The notes under the pieces are model-generated. The model searched no databases. It was not told where the DNA came from and was given only the letters and a program-made list of their open reading frames with translations. Source: JAODBQ01 sp038213195 (GTDB lineage Bacteria > Actinomycetota > Acidimicrobiia > Acidimicrobiales > Ilumatobacteraceae). From it: 14,476 nucleotides of DNA. A program made the translations under genes and the position numbers. Each line of letters begins with the position of its first letter. Position 1 is the first letter of the stretch. The DNA lies in NCBI GenBank assembly GCA_038213195.1, contig JBBQTN010000130.1:1-14476 (forward strand). Reading direction: 5' to 3'. Shown here in pieces: positions 1 through 6,582 of this stretch.

Positions 1-1014
1 AGGATCCACGGCAGCGCCTACTCGCTGATCGACTACAACCGCGCCGGCGTGCCGCTCGTCGAGATCGTCAGCCGCCCGGACATCCGCACCGCTGAGCAGG
101 CCCGCCAGTACGTCACAGAGCTGCGCGCGATCCTGCTCGCCGTGGGCGCCTCCGATGCGAAGATGGAGGAGGGTTCGATGCGCGTCGACGCCAACGTCAG
201 CGTGCACCACCCCGGCGAGCCACTCGGCACGCGGTGCGAGATCAAGAACGTCAACAGCGTGCGTTCGTTGGGTCGGGCGATCGAGTACGAGATGCGCCGC
301 CAGATCGAGCTGATCGAGGGCGGCGACCGGATCCGCCAGGAGACCCGCCACTGGAACGAGAACGACGGCCGCACGCACACGTTGCGCAGCAAGGAGGACG
401 CCGACGACTACCGCTACTTCCTCGAGCCGGACCTCGTACCGCTTGCTCCGTCGGCGGAGTGGATCGAGCGGGTGCGCGAGGCGATGCCGATGCTCCCTGC
501 GGCACGCCGCAAGCGCCTCGCGGCTGCGACCGGCGTCGAGCCCGACAGCGAAGCGGCGATGGTCGTGGTCGATCGTGGCCAGGACGACTACGTGCTGGCG
601 GTCGGTCACCTCGGAGGTGATCTCACCCGCGCCCTCGTCCACGTCAAGGAGGCGTTCGCCGATCAGGGCCCCGAGCCGGTCGTCCCCGCCGAGGACCTCG
701 CCGTGCTGACGCGGATGGAGACCGGCGGCAAGCTGACCACGACCCAGGCCAAGACGGTCCTCGGCGAACTGCTCGCCAACGCGGGCGGCGATGCGGCCGC
801 GATCGCTGCGGCGAAGGGGTTCGAGGCGATGGATGCCGCGTCGCTGGAGACGCTGGTCGACGAGGCGATCGCCGCGAACGCCGAGCTGTGGGCGAAGTTC
901 ACCGGCGGAGAGGGCAAGGCGATGGGCGCGCTCGTCGGCGCCGTGATGAAGGCCAGCAAGGGCAAGGCCGACGGCAAGGCCGTCACCGCACTGCTCGACG
1001 CCCGCCGGAGCTGA
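1..1014 (+). CDS. gatB: Asp-tRNA(Asn)/Glu-tRNA(Gln) amidotransferase subunit B, 5'-truncated by the window edge
   Basis: GatB is the kinase and transamidase subunit of GatCAB, which converts misacylated Glu-tRNA(Gln) and Asp-tRNA(Asn) to the amidated forms in the cytoplasm. The frame is open from base 1 with no start, so about 150 N-terminal residues are missing; 337 codons remain before TGA. Visible family blocks are DYNRAGVPLVEIVSRPDIR (about residues 11-29 of the fragment), then MEEGSMRVDANVSV, CEIKNVNSVRSLGRAIEYE, RQETRHWNENDGRTHTLRSK and DDYRYFLEPDLVPL. The C-terminal third is the helical tRNA-binding tail (YqeY-like) with GKLTTTQAK and an Ala/Lys-rich end. The gene converges on the minus-strand hydrolase with only 16 bp between the stops. 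gatA and gatC are not visible and may lie to the left. The identification is secure; only the 5' end is missing. Confidence 0.97.
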   Translation, partial: RIHGSAYSLIDYNRAGVPLVEIVSRPDIRTAEQARQYVTELRAILLAVGASDAKMEEGSMRVDANVSVHHPGEPLGTRCEIKNVNSVRSLGRAIEYEMRRQIELIEGGDRIRQETRHWNENDGRTHTLRSKEDADDYRYFLEPDLVPLAPSAEWIERVREAMPMLPAARRKRLAAATGVEPDSEAAMVVVDRGQDDYVLAVGHLGGDLTRALVHVKEAFADQGPEPVVPAEDLAVLTRMETGGKLTTTQAKTVLGELLANAGGDAAAIAAAKGFEAMDAASLETLVDEAIAANAELWAKFTGGEGKAMGALVGAVMKASKGKADGKAVTALLDARRS

Positions 1015-1030
1015 TCCGGAGGCGAGGGGT

Positions 1031-2281
1031 CTACAGCTCGCCGGCGGCGATCATCTCCATCGCTCGGCGGCACGTGCGGTTGAACGCGTCGGCAGCCATC
1101 TCCAGGTGGGCCTCGGGCGTGTTCTCCTCCTTGGTGTGCGACAGCCCGTCGATCGACGACGAGAAGATCATCACCGTCGGCACCTCGCGGGCCATCTCGC
1201 TGGCGTCGTGCAACGCGCCTGACGGCAGCACGACACCGTGACCCTCGACGGCCTTCACCGAATCGCGCGCTGCGGCGAGGAGCGCAGGGTGGAACGGCAT
1301 CGGCGGGATCCGGAAGATGTGCTCGAACTCGACCGTGCAGCCCTCTGCCGTCGCGGCCGCGTGCGCAGCGGCGATCGACTCGGCGTACATCGCCGCCAGC
1401 GACGACGCGGCGATGTGGCGCATGTCCAGCGTGATCCGCGTTTCCCCGGCCGTGGCGGTGACGACACCCGGCCACAGAGATGCGCTGCCGACCGTGGTGA
1501 CCCCATCGTGGCGCCGCGCGATCTCGGCGACCTCGAGCGCGAAGCGCGCCGCAGCGCGGAAGCTGTCCCGGCGCATGTCCATCGGCATCGTGCCGGCATG
1601 CGACGCCTGCCCGCGGAAGATCAGCCGCTCCCGCTCGATCCCCTTCGTGCCGGTGACGGTGCAGATCCCCAGCCCCATCGACTCCAGCACCGGCCCCTGC
1701 TCGATGTGCACCTCTGCGTAGGCCTTCACGCCCGCCATCCGCGTGCGCGCCGCGTCGAGGTTGTCGATGTCGACGCCGTGGGCGGTGAGGACGTCGGGCA
1801 GGTTGTTGCCGTCCTTGTCGGTGAGGCCGCGGAGGATCTCGACGTCGAGGGTGCCGACGCACGCGGCGCTACCGAACAGGCTGCGGCTGAACCGTGCGCC
1901 TTCCTCGTCGGCCCAGTCGACCAGCGCCACCGTGACCGCAGGCTTGCCTTCGGCGGCGAGCGACCGCAACAGCTCGAGGCCGGACATCACGCCGAGCGCA
2001 CCGTCCAGCCAGCCGCCTTTTGGCACGCTGTCCAGGTGGCTGCCGACGACGAGCGTGTCGTCGCTCGTGCCGCGCAGCACCGCCCACATGTTCCCGGCGG
2101 CGTCGGTGTCGACCTCGACCGGCAGCGTCGACAGCGATTCGCGCAGCATCGCCCTCGCCTCCAGCCACTCCGGGGTCCACGCCAGCCGGCGCGAGCCCTC
2201 CGGGCCGCCGGTGCGCGCGTCGAGGGCGCGGAGGTCGGCGACGACGCGCGACGGCTGGTAGGTGGCGGCGGTCGCTGTCAT
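1031..2281 (-). CDS. M20 family Zn-dependent amidohydrolase (N-carbamoyl-L-amino-acid hydrolase / allantoate amidohydrolase type)
   Basis: A 416-residue dinuclear-metal hydrolase of the HyuC/AllC branch of peptidase family M20, expected to remove a carbamoyl or ureido group in hydantoin, pyrimidine or purine-ureide breakdown. The metal-site pattern is complete: GSHLDSVPKGG with His82, Asp93 in WLDGALG, the pair DEEG at 125-128, His192 in VHIEQGPVLE, and His382 in LSHTKEE. SHAGTMPMD (227-235) marks the lid/dimerisation domain. Length is normal for the family. The start at 2281 is preferred because the frame upstream of it (to 2383) would overlap the divergent acetyltransferase gene and has no family resemblance. 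There is no clear ribosome site, but a TATTTT box ends 6 nt before the ATG, which fits a leaderless message. Substrate cannot be settled from sequence; beta-ureidopropionase and allantoate amidohydrolase are the main alternatives. Confidence 0.88.
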   Translation of the reverse strand: MTATAATYQPSRVVADLRALDARTGGPEGSRRLAWTPEWLEARAMLRESLSTLPVEVDTDAAGNMWAVLRGTSDDTLVVGSHLDSVPKGGWLDGALGVMSGLELLRSLAAEGKPAVTVALVDWADEEGARFSRSLFGSAACVGTLDVEILRGLTDKDGNNLPDVLTAHGVDIDNLDAARTRMAGVKAYAEVHIEQGPVLESMGLGICTVTGTKGIERERLIFRGQASHAGTMPMDMRRDSFRAAARFALEVAEIARRHDGVTTVGSASLWPGVVTATAGETRITLDMRHIAASSLAAMYAESIAAAHAAATAEGCTVEFEHIFRIPPMPFHPALLAAARDSVKAVEGHGVVLPSGALHDASEMAREVPTVMIFSSSIDGLSHTKEENTPEAHLEMAADAFNRTCRRAMEMIAAGEL

Positions 2282-2287
2282 CGCCGC

Positions 2288-2293
2288 AAAATA
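2288..2293 (-). promoter_or_regulatory. Candidate leaderless -10 box for the M20 hydrolase
   Basis: Read on the minus strand this is TATTTT, a match to the actinobacterial TANNNT -10 pattern. It is followed by gcggcg and then the ATG at 2281. The 6-nt gap would put the transcription start at or next to the A of the ATG. No convincing -35 box is seen. It lies in the 49-bp divergent gap shared with the acetyltransferase gene. Confidence 0.4.
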
Positions 2294-2330
2294 GCTGCCG
2301 CCGACGGCCGCGGCGCGAGAGGCTGAGCGG

Positions 2331-3524
2331 ATGGCGATCGAGATTCGCACTCCCGACACCGACGACGTCGTGCCGATGTTCAACGCCGACGGCCGTGCGT
2401 TCGGCTTCGCCTACACGCCGGAGGTGATCGAGGAGCGGATGGCGGTGATCGACCTGTCGCGCTACCGCATCGCCGTCGAGCACGGCGCGGTGGTCGGAGT
2501 GATCGGCTCGTTCTCGTTCGACGTGACGCTGCCGGGCGGGACGACGGTCCCGATGGGGGCGGTGACGTGGGTCGGCGTCGCGGCGACGCACCGCCGCCAG
2601 GGTCTGTTGCGCCGGATGATGGATGTCATCCACGACGACATCGACGGTCGCGGCGAGCCGGTGGCGATGCTGTTCGCCAGCGAGGGCGGGATCTACGAGC
2701 GCTTCGGCTACGGCGCGGGGACGCACAGCTGGCGGACCGCGATCGAGCGAAGCGAGGCGACGTTGCGGCCGGAGCTGGCAGTGTCACCAGGGAGCGTTCG
2801 CTACGTCGAAGGTGACGCGGCCGCCGGTCACGTGGCGGCGCTGTGGGAGCGCTACCGGCGGACGCGACCCGGTGAGACGAGCCGGAGCGGCGTCTGGCAG
2901 CGGTCGCTGTTCGAGCAGCGCCAGAAACCTCAGGGCTCGTCGACACCGGCGCTGTACCTCGCCCACGACAACGGCTACGCGATCTATCGGATCGACCCCG
3001 AGTTCGGGCACGGACGGCCGGCACACCGGCTCGACATCGTCGAGCTCGTCGCGCTCACCGACGAGGCGCGCCTCGCGTTGTGGCACACCCTGCTCGGCGT
3101 GGACCTGGTCGGCACGATCACCTCGCGGCAGATCCCGCTCGACGACCCACTGCCGTACCTGCTGACCAACCCGCGGGTCGTGCGCACCACCGGGCTCGAC
3201 GACGGCGTGTGGGTGCACGTCCGCAAGGTCGCGACGTGCTTCGCGGCGCGGACGTACCGCACCACCGACCGGCTCGTCGTCGAGGTCGACGGCGAACGGT
3301 TCGCGATCGACGGCGCTCCGGAAGGCGCATCTGTGCAGCGGGTGCGCACCCGCCCCGACCTCGTCGCCACGGCGGATGGGATCGGCGCGTTGTTGCTCGG
3401 CGGCGTCTCGCCCACGCGGCTGGCCTGCGGCCGTCGCCTGACCGCGCGCAACGACGACGCGCTGCGCCGTGCAGAGCTGTTCTTCCCGTCCTCCGTGGCG
3501 CCGATGTCGCAGACGTCGTACTGA
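2331..3524 (+). CDS. Eis-like GNAT family N-acetyltransferase
   Basis: A 397-residue protein with the three-part layout of the Eis family: N-terminal GNAT domain, central GNAT-like domain and C-terminal sterol-carrier-like domain. The acetyl-CoA loop is visible as VGVAATHRRQGLLRRMM (81-97), with the R-x-x-G-x pyrophosphate-binding core RRQGLL. ASEGGIYERFGYG (116-128) is the conserved Eis segment near the acceptor site. In Mycobacterium tuberculosis, Eis acetylates aminoglycosides at several amines; most environmental homologues have unknown substrates. The C terminus ends in Tyr (PMSQTSY); in Eis the terminal aromatic residue's carboxylate is part of the active site, and an aromatic end is kept here. 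A ribosome site GAGAGG (2317-2322) sits 8 nt before the ATG. It is divergent from the M20 gene and 40 bp upstream of the sigma gene, whose promoter begins just after its stop codon. Confidence 0.88.
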   Translation: MAIEIRTPDTDDVVPMFNADGRAFGFAYTPEVIEERMAVIDLSRYRIAVEHGAVVGVIGSFSFDVTLPGGTTVPMGAVTWVGVAATHRRQGLLRRMMDVIHDDIDGRGEPVAMLFASEGGIYERFGYGAGTHSWRTAIERSEATLRPELAVSPGSVRYVEGDAAAGHVAALWERYRRTRPGETSRSGVWQRSLFEQRQKPQGSSTPALYLAHDNGYAIYRIDPEFGHGRPAHRLDIVELVALTDEARLALWHTLLGVDLVGTITSRQIPLDDPLPYLLTNPRVVRTTGLDDGVWVHVRKVATCFAARTYRTTDRLVVEVDGERFAIDGAPEGASVQRVRTRPDLVATADGIGALLLGGVSPTRLACGRRLTARNDDALRRAELFFPSSVAPMSQTSY

Positions 3525-3530
3525 TCGCCG

Positions 3531-3558
3531 GGAACCTTCGAGACCGCTCGGGTGTCAT
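3531..3558 (+). promoter_or_regulatory. ECF-type promoter in front of the sigma factor gene
   Basis: GGAACCTT at 3531-3538 is the textbook ECF -35 core (GGAAC at 3531-3535). After 17 nt it is followed by TGTCAT at 3553-3558, which supplies the GTC of an ECF -10. The ATG at 3565 is 8 nt past the GTC, so a transcript starting at the usual distance would be leaderless or nearly so. The promoter type matches the class of the gene it precedes, implying autoregulation. This is by eye, from a single site. Confidence 0.6.
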
Positions 3559-3564
3559 CACGCC

Positions 3565-4092
3565 ATGACGATCGCCGGGGTGGGATGCGCCGACGAGGGC
3601 GGCTCGTTCGTCCACGTCGAGGGCGCCGCGACGTTCGGCGACGTCTATCGCGAGCACTACGACCACCTGGTGCGCGTCGCCTACCTGATCGTCGGCTCGT
3701 CGGCGGCCGCTGAGGACGTGACCCAGGAGGCCTTCGCCAAGCTCCATGCGCGGTTCCAGCGGGTGCGCAACCCGGGCGGTTGGTTGCGCACGGTGGTGGT
3801 CAACGGCGCCAAGAACGAAGTGCGTCGCCAGGGCGCGGTCCGCCGGCTGCGCGAGCGGCTGCACGGCCCGGCGCGCCTGGCGGAGGCGACGCCCGAGGCG
3901 GGCTCGGAGCTGATCGGGTCGTTGCGCCGGTTGCCCGCGCGGCAGCGCGCCGTGGTGGTGCTGCGGTTCTACGCGGACTTGACAGAAGCCGACATCGCCG
4001 ATGCGCTTGGCATGCGCACCGGCACCGTGAAGTCGTCTCTGCACCGCGCCCTCGGCGCGCTGCGCGACCAGATGGGATCGGAGGATCGATGA
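3565..4092 (+). CDS. ECF sigma factor, SigE-like actinobacterial family
   Basis: A 175-residue group IV sigma-70 factor. Region 2 runs from about residue 24 (FGDVYREHYDHLVRVAYLI) through the -10 recognition segment AAAEDVTQEAFAKLH and the NPGGWLRTVVVNGAKNE helix. Region 4 contains LPARQRAVVVLRFYADL, then a helix-turn-helix ADIADALGMRTGTVKSSLHRAL that reads the -35 box. There is no region 3 and no fused C-terminal domain. The ATG at 3565 was chosen over upstream in-frame starts because those lie inside the acetyltransferase gene and because the ECF promoter ends directly before it. The stop codon overlaps an ATG (ATGA at 4089-4092) that opens a 31-codon reading frame, and the next full gene is a membrane protein likely to act as its anti-sigma. 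Stimulus and regulon are unknown. Confidence 0.93.
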   Translation: MTIAGVGCADEGGSFVHVEGAATFGDVYREHYDHLVRVAYLIVGSSAAAEDVTQEAFAKLHARFQRVRNPGGWLRTVVVNGAKNEVRRQGAVRRLRERLHGPARLAEATPEAGSELIGSLRRLPARQRAVVVLRFYADLTEADIADALGMRTGTVKSSLHRALGALRDQMGSEDR

Positions 4093-4180
4093 GTGAGCGA
4101 AGCGAGCGAATCGTCAGGCAGGTTGGTCCGGTGCGCAGCACCGGGTCGCTCATCCGCACACCGCCGCAGGCGGTCGACAG
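4089..4180 (+). repeat. 92-bp inserted-looking hairpin element between sigma and candidate anti-sigma genes
   Basis: The segment is flanked by a 6-bp direct repeat GATGAG (4088-4093 and 4180-4185). Inside it are a GAGCGAAGCGAGCGA tract (4095-4109) and a perfect 7-bp hairpin CCGGTGC-gca-GCACCGG (4128-4144). A 7-bp outer inverted repeat TGAGCGA/TCGCTCA (4094-4100, 4146-4152) brackets that hairpin, and a second 6-bp hairpin ACCGCC-gca-GGCGGT lies at 4160-4174. Both hairpins have the same loop, gca. The layout resembles a small dispersed palindromic element. No second full copy exists in this window, so repeat status is inferred. Confidence 0.45.
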
Positions 4181-4184
4181 ATGA
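4089..4184 (+). CDS. Tiny 31-codon ORF bridging sigma and candidate anti-sigma genes
   Basis: The ORF starts at an ATG overlapping the sigma stop (ATGA) and ends at a TGA overlapping the ATG of the next gene (ATGA again). The predicted peptide begins MSERSERIVRQVGPVR and ends TPPQAVDR; it is basic, has no membrane segment and resembles no family I know. It coincides almost exactly with a hairpin-rich element. It is more likely a by-product of that insertion, perhaps translated only to pass ribosomes to the downstream gene, than a functional protein. No independent ribosome site was seen. Confidence 0.25.
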   Translation: MSERSERIVRQVGPVRSTGSLIRTPPQAVDR

Positions 4185-5179
4185 GCGTCGACCTGCGCGA
4201 CGAGTTGCAGCGCGAGGCGGCCCGGGTGACCCCCGGCGGGTCGTTGCCAGACGTCATGGTCCGGGTGCGCCGCCGACGCCTGCGCCGCCGGGTCGCGTTC
4301 GCCGCCGGCCTCGGCGCGCTGCTCGTCGTCGCCGGCCTGGCCGGGATCGTCGCCAGGCGGCGTGACCGCAACGTCAATCCGGCGGTCAGCCCGCTCGCGC
4401 AGATCTCGGCGATCGTCACCCCCGGGGCACCGGTCGGTGCTGGCGCGGTGGCGGCGCCGAGCGGCGGGTACTCGCGCACCCTTGACAGCTACGACGCCAC
4501 CGCCGAGCAGGGTGCGTGGACGGTGGTCGTGCGTGCCGCGAACGGGTCGCTCGGGCTGCACAGCGCCGTCGTGTCGTATCCGGTCCCGAAGCCGGTGCTC
4601 GCCCGCCAGGTTCGCATCGGCGACGTCGTCGGGGGGATGACAGAACGCGAGGTCGCCTGGCCGATCGCCGGTGGCTACGCCAAGGTCCACGGCGACCTGC
4701 CGGACTCGCAGCTCGTGGCGATCGCCGCAGCGACGCGCATCGTCGACCATCGACCGGTCGTCGGATCCGTGGTGGGGCTCACGGTCGGCCCGTCACGCCC
4801 GTACCGCGCCGTCCACGTCGACGAGGTCCGGATGTACGACCTCGCGACCGCGGACACCGTGCTGGGCTTCGTGTACACCGACGTCGAGGTCAGCGGGGGC
4901 TTCGAGGACCAGCTGTTCGCCGGCACCCCGAGCACAGGGTTCACCGTGCACGGCCATCCGGCCGTGATCTCGACGGTCAACGGCGGCAACGCGACGATCG
5001 CCTGGGAACCTGCGCCCGGCGTGGTCGCCGACGTCGGCTACAGCGGGCGGCAACTCGACGACCTCGCAATCGCCGCGCTGGTCGACCTCGCCAACCGGTC
5101 GACGACGCTCGACGCGCTGGCGTGGGCGGCGACGCAGCCGCAGGTGATCGCCGGCCACAACGGGCCGAGTGACATGTGA
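4181..5179 (+). CDS. Single-pass membrane protein, candidate anti-sigma factor
   Basis: A 332-residue protein with no enzyme motif that I recognise. A short cytoplasmic head (1-38) holds an amphipathic DLRDELQREAARV stretch and a strongly basic RVRRRRLRRR run. One transmembrane helix follows (about 39-58, AFAAGLGALLVVAGLAGIVA), and then about 270 residues predicted outside the membrane, rich in beta-type sequence. The positive-inside rule gives N-in topology. Position directly after an ECF sigma gene and the short N-terminal head suggest it sequesters the sigma factor. However, the HxxxCxxC zinc motif of ZAS anti-sigmas is absent, so this is inference from context. The ATG at 4181 is the only possible start: an in-frame TGA lies at 4094-4096 and no other start codon follows it. 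Confidence 0.7.
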   Translation: MSVDLRDELQREAARVTPGGSLPDVMVRVRRRRLRRRVAFAAGLGALLVVAGLAGIVARRRDRNVNPAVSPLAQISAIVTPGAPVGAGAVAAPSGGYSRTLDSYDATAEQGAWTVVVRAANGSLGLHSAVVSYPVPKPVLARQVRIGDVVGGMTEREVAWPIAGGYAKVHGDLPDSQLVAIAAATRIVDHRPVVGSVVGLTVGPSRPYRAVHVDEVRMYDLATADTVLGFVYTDVEVSGGFEDQLFAGTPSTGFTVHGHPAVISTVNGGNATIAWEPAPGVVADVGYSGRQLDDLAIAALVDLANRSTTLDALAWAATQPQVIAGHNGPSDM

Positions 5180-5199
5180 GGTCCGGTCCCTCCTACGAT
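5169..5199 (+). promoter_or_regulatory. Candidate vegetative-type promoter for the PPOX gene
   Basis: GTGACA (5169-5174, five of six bases of TTGACA) and TACGAT (5194-5199, TANNNT class) are separated by 19 nt, a little longer than ideal. The -35 part overlaps the last codons of the preceding gene. A start near 5206 would give a leader of about 35 nt before the ATG at 5241. Confidence 0.3.
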
Positions 5200-5240
5200 C
5201 AGCGCAACGGGCCGCAGCGCCCGCACACCGGGGGTACCAG

Positions 5241-5759
5241 ATGCCGAAGCTGACCGACCAGGAGATCGACGCGTTCTTCGCCGAGCCGGGCCACCTCGTG
5301 CGCATCGCCACCGTCGACGCCGACGGGATGCCGCGCAACGTGCCGCTGTGGTTCATCGCCCACGAGGGTCGGGTCGTGTTCACGCCGCGGATCCGCTCCG
5401 TCCTGCTCGACAACGTCCGGCGCGACCCCCGGATCGGGTTGACGATCGACGAGGAGGCGTTGCCGTACCGCAAGGTCACGATCCAGGGCGTGGTGGAGGT
5501 GCTGCACGAGCCGGGCGAGGACGACGTGTGGCGCGACCTCTACCTCGACATCGCCCAGCGCTACGTGCCAGAAGAAGGCGCGCGGGCGTACGTCACGGGC
5601 ACCGACGACCAGCCGCGTGCGCTGCTCGGCGTGGCATTGGCGACGAGCAAGGTCCAGAGTTGGCGGATGCCGGTCGGCGACGAGCACGGCACCGGCATCT
5701 GGGCGCGTCGCTACTACCTCGACGGCACCAAGTTCGCGACCGCCGCCGACGAGGCCTGA
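5241..5759 (+). CDS. PPOX-class split-barrel flavin/F420-dependent oxidoreductase
   Basis: A 172-residue protein of the pyridoxamine-5'-phosphate-oxidase-like split-barrel fold. The opening EPGHLVRIATVDADGMPRN and PLWFIAHEGRVVFTPRIRS blocks form the first strands and the cofactor phosphate site typical of the actinobacterial FDOR-B group, many of which use F420 and some FMN. YRKVTIQGVVEVLHEPGED and the later DQPRALLGVAL, VQSWRMP and ARRYYLDGT segments complete the barrel. Cofactor and substrate cannot be told from sequence. The ATG at 5241 was chosen because the family homology begins at once (PKLTDQEIDAFF). The upstream in-frame extension overlaps the preceding gene and is unrelated. Only a weak G-rich ribosome site (GGGGG, 5230-5234) precedes it. 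It ends 32 bp before the AlaX gene. Confidence 0.85.
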   Translation: MPKLTDQEIDAFFAEPGHLVRIATVDADGMPRNVPLWFIAHEGRVVFTPRIRSVLLDNVRRDPRIGLTIDEEALPYRKVTIQGVVEVLHEPGEDDVWRDLYLDIAQRYVPEEGARAYVTGTDDQPRALLGVALATSKVQSWRMPVGDEHGTGIWARRYYLDGTKFATAADEA

Positions 5760-5779
5760 TCGCCGCGCCGGCGACTGGA

Positions 5780-5785
5780 TAGGTT
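5780..5785 (+). promoter_or_regulatory. Candidate leaderless -10 box for the AlaX gene
   Basis: TAGGTT fits the TANNNT -10 pattern and is followed by exactly 6 nt (gcggcc) before the ATG at 5792. The M20 hydrolase start has the same geometry. There is no Shine-Dalgarno sequence between box and start, as expected for a leaderless message. A -35 box is not evident. Confidence 0.45.
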
Positions 5786-5791
5786 GCGGCC

Positions 5792-6505
5792 ATGGCCGTG
5801 TACCTCTGTCACCAGTTCCCCGACTTGCACGAGCACGGCGCGACGGTGCTCGCCGCCGAGCCAGGCCGGGTGCTGCTCGATCGCTCGGCCCTGCACCCCG
5901 GCGGCGGCGGGCAGGTCAGCGACACCGGCTGGGTCGAGCACGCCGGGGGGAAGGTGGCGATCGTCGGCATCGAAGTCGTTGCCGACGACGTGTGGCACGT
6001 GCTCGGCGAGCCGGTCGAGCTGAGCGGCGAGGTGGTCGTGCGCGTCGACGCGGCGCGCCGGGCGCGGGTCGCCCAGCTGCACACCGATTCCCACCTCCTC
6101 AACGCGATCGTCTTCGAGCGCTTCCCCGGCACCCTGGTCACCGGCGCCCAGATCAACGACGACGGCACGGGCCGGATGGACTTCGACCTGTCGGAGATCG
6201 ACAACGACGTCCTTCGCAGTCTCGACGCGGACGTCAACGCGATCATCCGCCGCGAGGTCGAGGTGCGCAGCATCTACGTCTCCGCTGCGGATGCCGGTGA
6301 GACCGCCGGGCTCGTCCGCAGCCTGTCGGTCGCGCCGCCACCGACGCCCGGCGGCCAACTGCGGGTGATCGAGATCGCCGGCGTCGACCGCCAGGCGTGC
6401 GGTGGGACGCACCTCGCCAACACCGGCGAGTCGCGGCCGTTCCGGATCACGAAGGTGGAGAGCAAGGGCAAGCGCAACCGGCGGATCCGGTTCGTGCTCG
6501 ACTGA
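5792..6505 (+). CDS. AlaX-type alanyl-tRNA editing hydrolase
   Basis: A 237-residue free-standing homologue of the editing domain of alanyl-tRNA synthetase, expected to hydrolyse Ser- or Gly-tRNA(Ala) in the cytoplasm. The zinc ligands are all present: His97 and His101 in HTDSHLLN, and Cys203 and His207 in CGGTH. The N-terminal glycine-rich motif HPGGGGQVSDTG (35-46) and the length place it with the AlaX-M type, which carries an extra N-terminal barrel that AlaX-S lacks. No aminoacylation domain is attached and none is missing for this type. The basic end KVESKGKRNRRIRF is typical. The start is supported by a TAGGTT box 6 nt upstream. The downstream hydrolase gene follows after 77 bp, with no obvious functional link. 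Confidence 0.9.
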   Translation: MAVYLCHQFPDLHEHGATVLAAEPGRVLLDRSALHPGGGGQVSDTGWVEHAGGKVAIVGIEVVADDVWHVLGEPVELSGEVVVRVDAARRARVAQLHTDSHLLNAIVFERFPGTLVTGAQINDDGTGRMDFDLSEIDNDVLRSLDADVNAIIRREVEVRSIYVSAADAGETAGLVRSLSVAPPPTPGGQLRVIEIAGVDRQACGGTHLANTGESRPFRITKVESKGKRNRRIRFVLD

Positions 6506-6534
6506 CCGATGAGATCCACCGCGGTCGTCGGTCT

Positions 6535-6567
6535 GTGTCGAGACAGGCGCGATGGGGCGCCCGACAC
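6535..6567 (+). other. Stem-loop in the AlaX-to-hydrolase spacer
   Basis: GTGTCG (6535-6540) pairs with CGACAC (6562-6567), and inside it GGCGC (6546-6550) pairs with GCGCC (6557-6561), leaving a 5-nt bulge and a 6-nt loop. No T-run follows, so it is not a standard terminator. It ends 4 nt before the ribosome site of the next gene and could affect its translation, or be incidental in such GC-rich DNA. Confidence 0.3.
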
Positions 6568-6571
6568 GGCT

Positions 6572-6577
6572 GGAGGA
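6572..6577 (+). promoter_or_regulatory. Ribosome binding site that supports the GTG start at 6583
   Basis: GGAGGA is a near-perfect Shine-Dalgarno sequence 5 nt before GTG 6583 and is the strongest one in the window. It favours GTG over the ATG nine codons later. The same bases overlap a possible ECF promoter core (GGAAC at 6575-6579), which would favour the ATG instead. Confidence 0.6.
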
Positions 6578-6582
6578 ACTTG

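Noticed and set aside
1238..2326. 362-codon plus-strand frame opposite the M20 hydrolase
   Set aside because: The product is Arg/His/Asp-rich with no motifs, while the minus strand carries a full set of M20 metal ligands.
2745..2759. GAGCGAAGCGAGGCG inside the acetyltransferase gene, resembling the tract in the 92-bp element
   Set aside because: It is in frame as ordinary codons (Glu-Arg-Ser-Glu-Ala), and none of the hairpins of the element follow, so it is not counted as a second copy.
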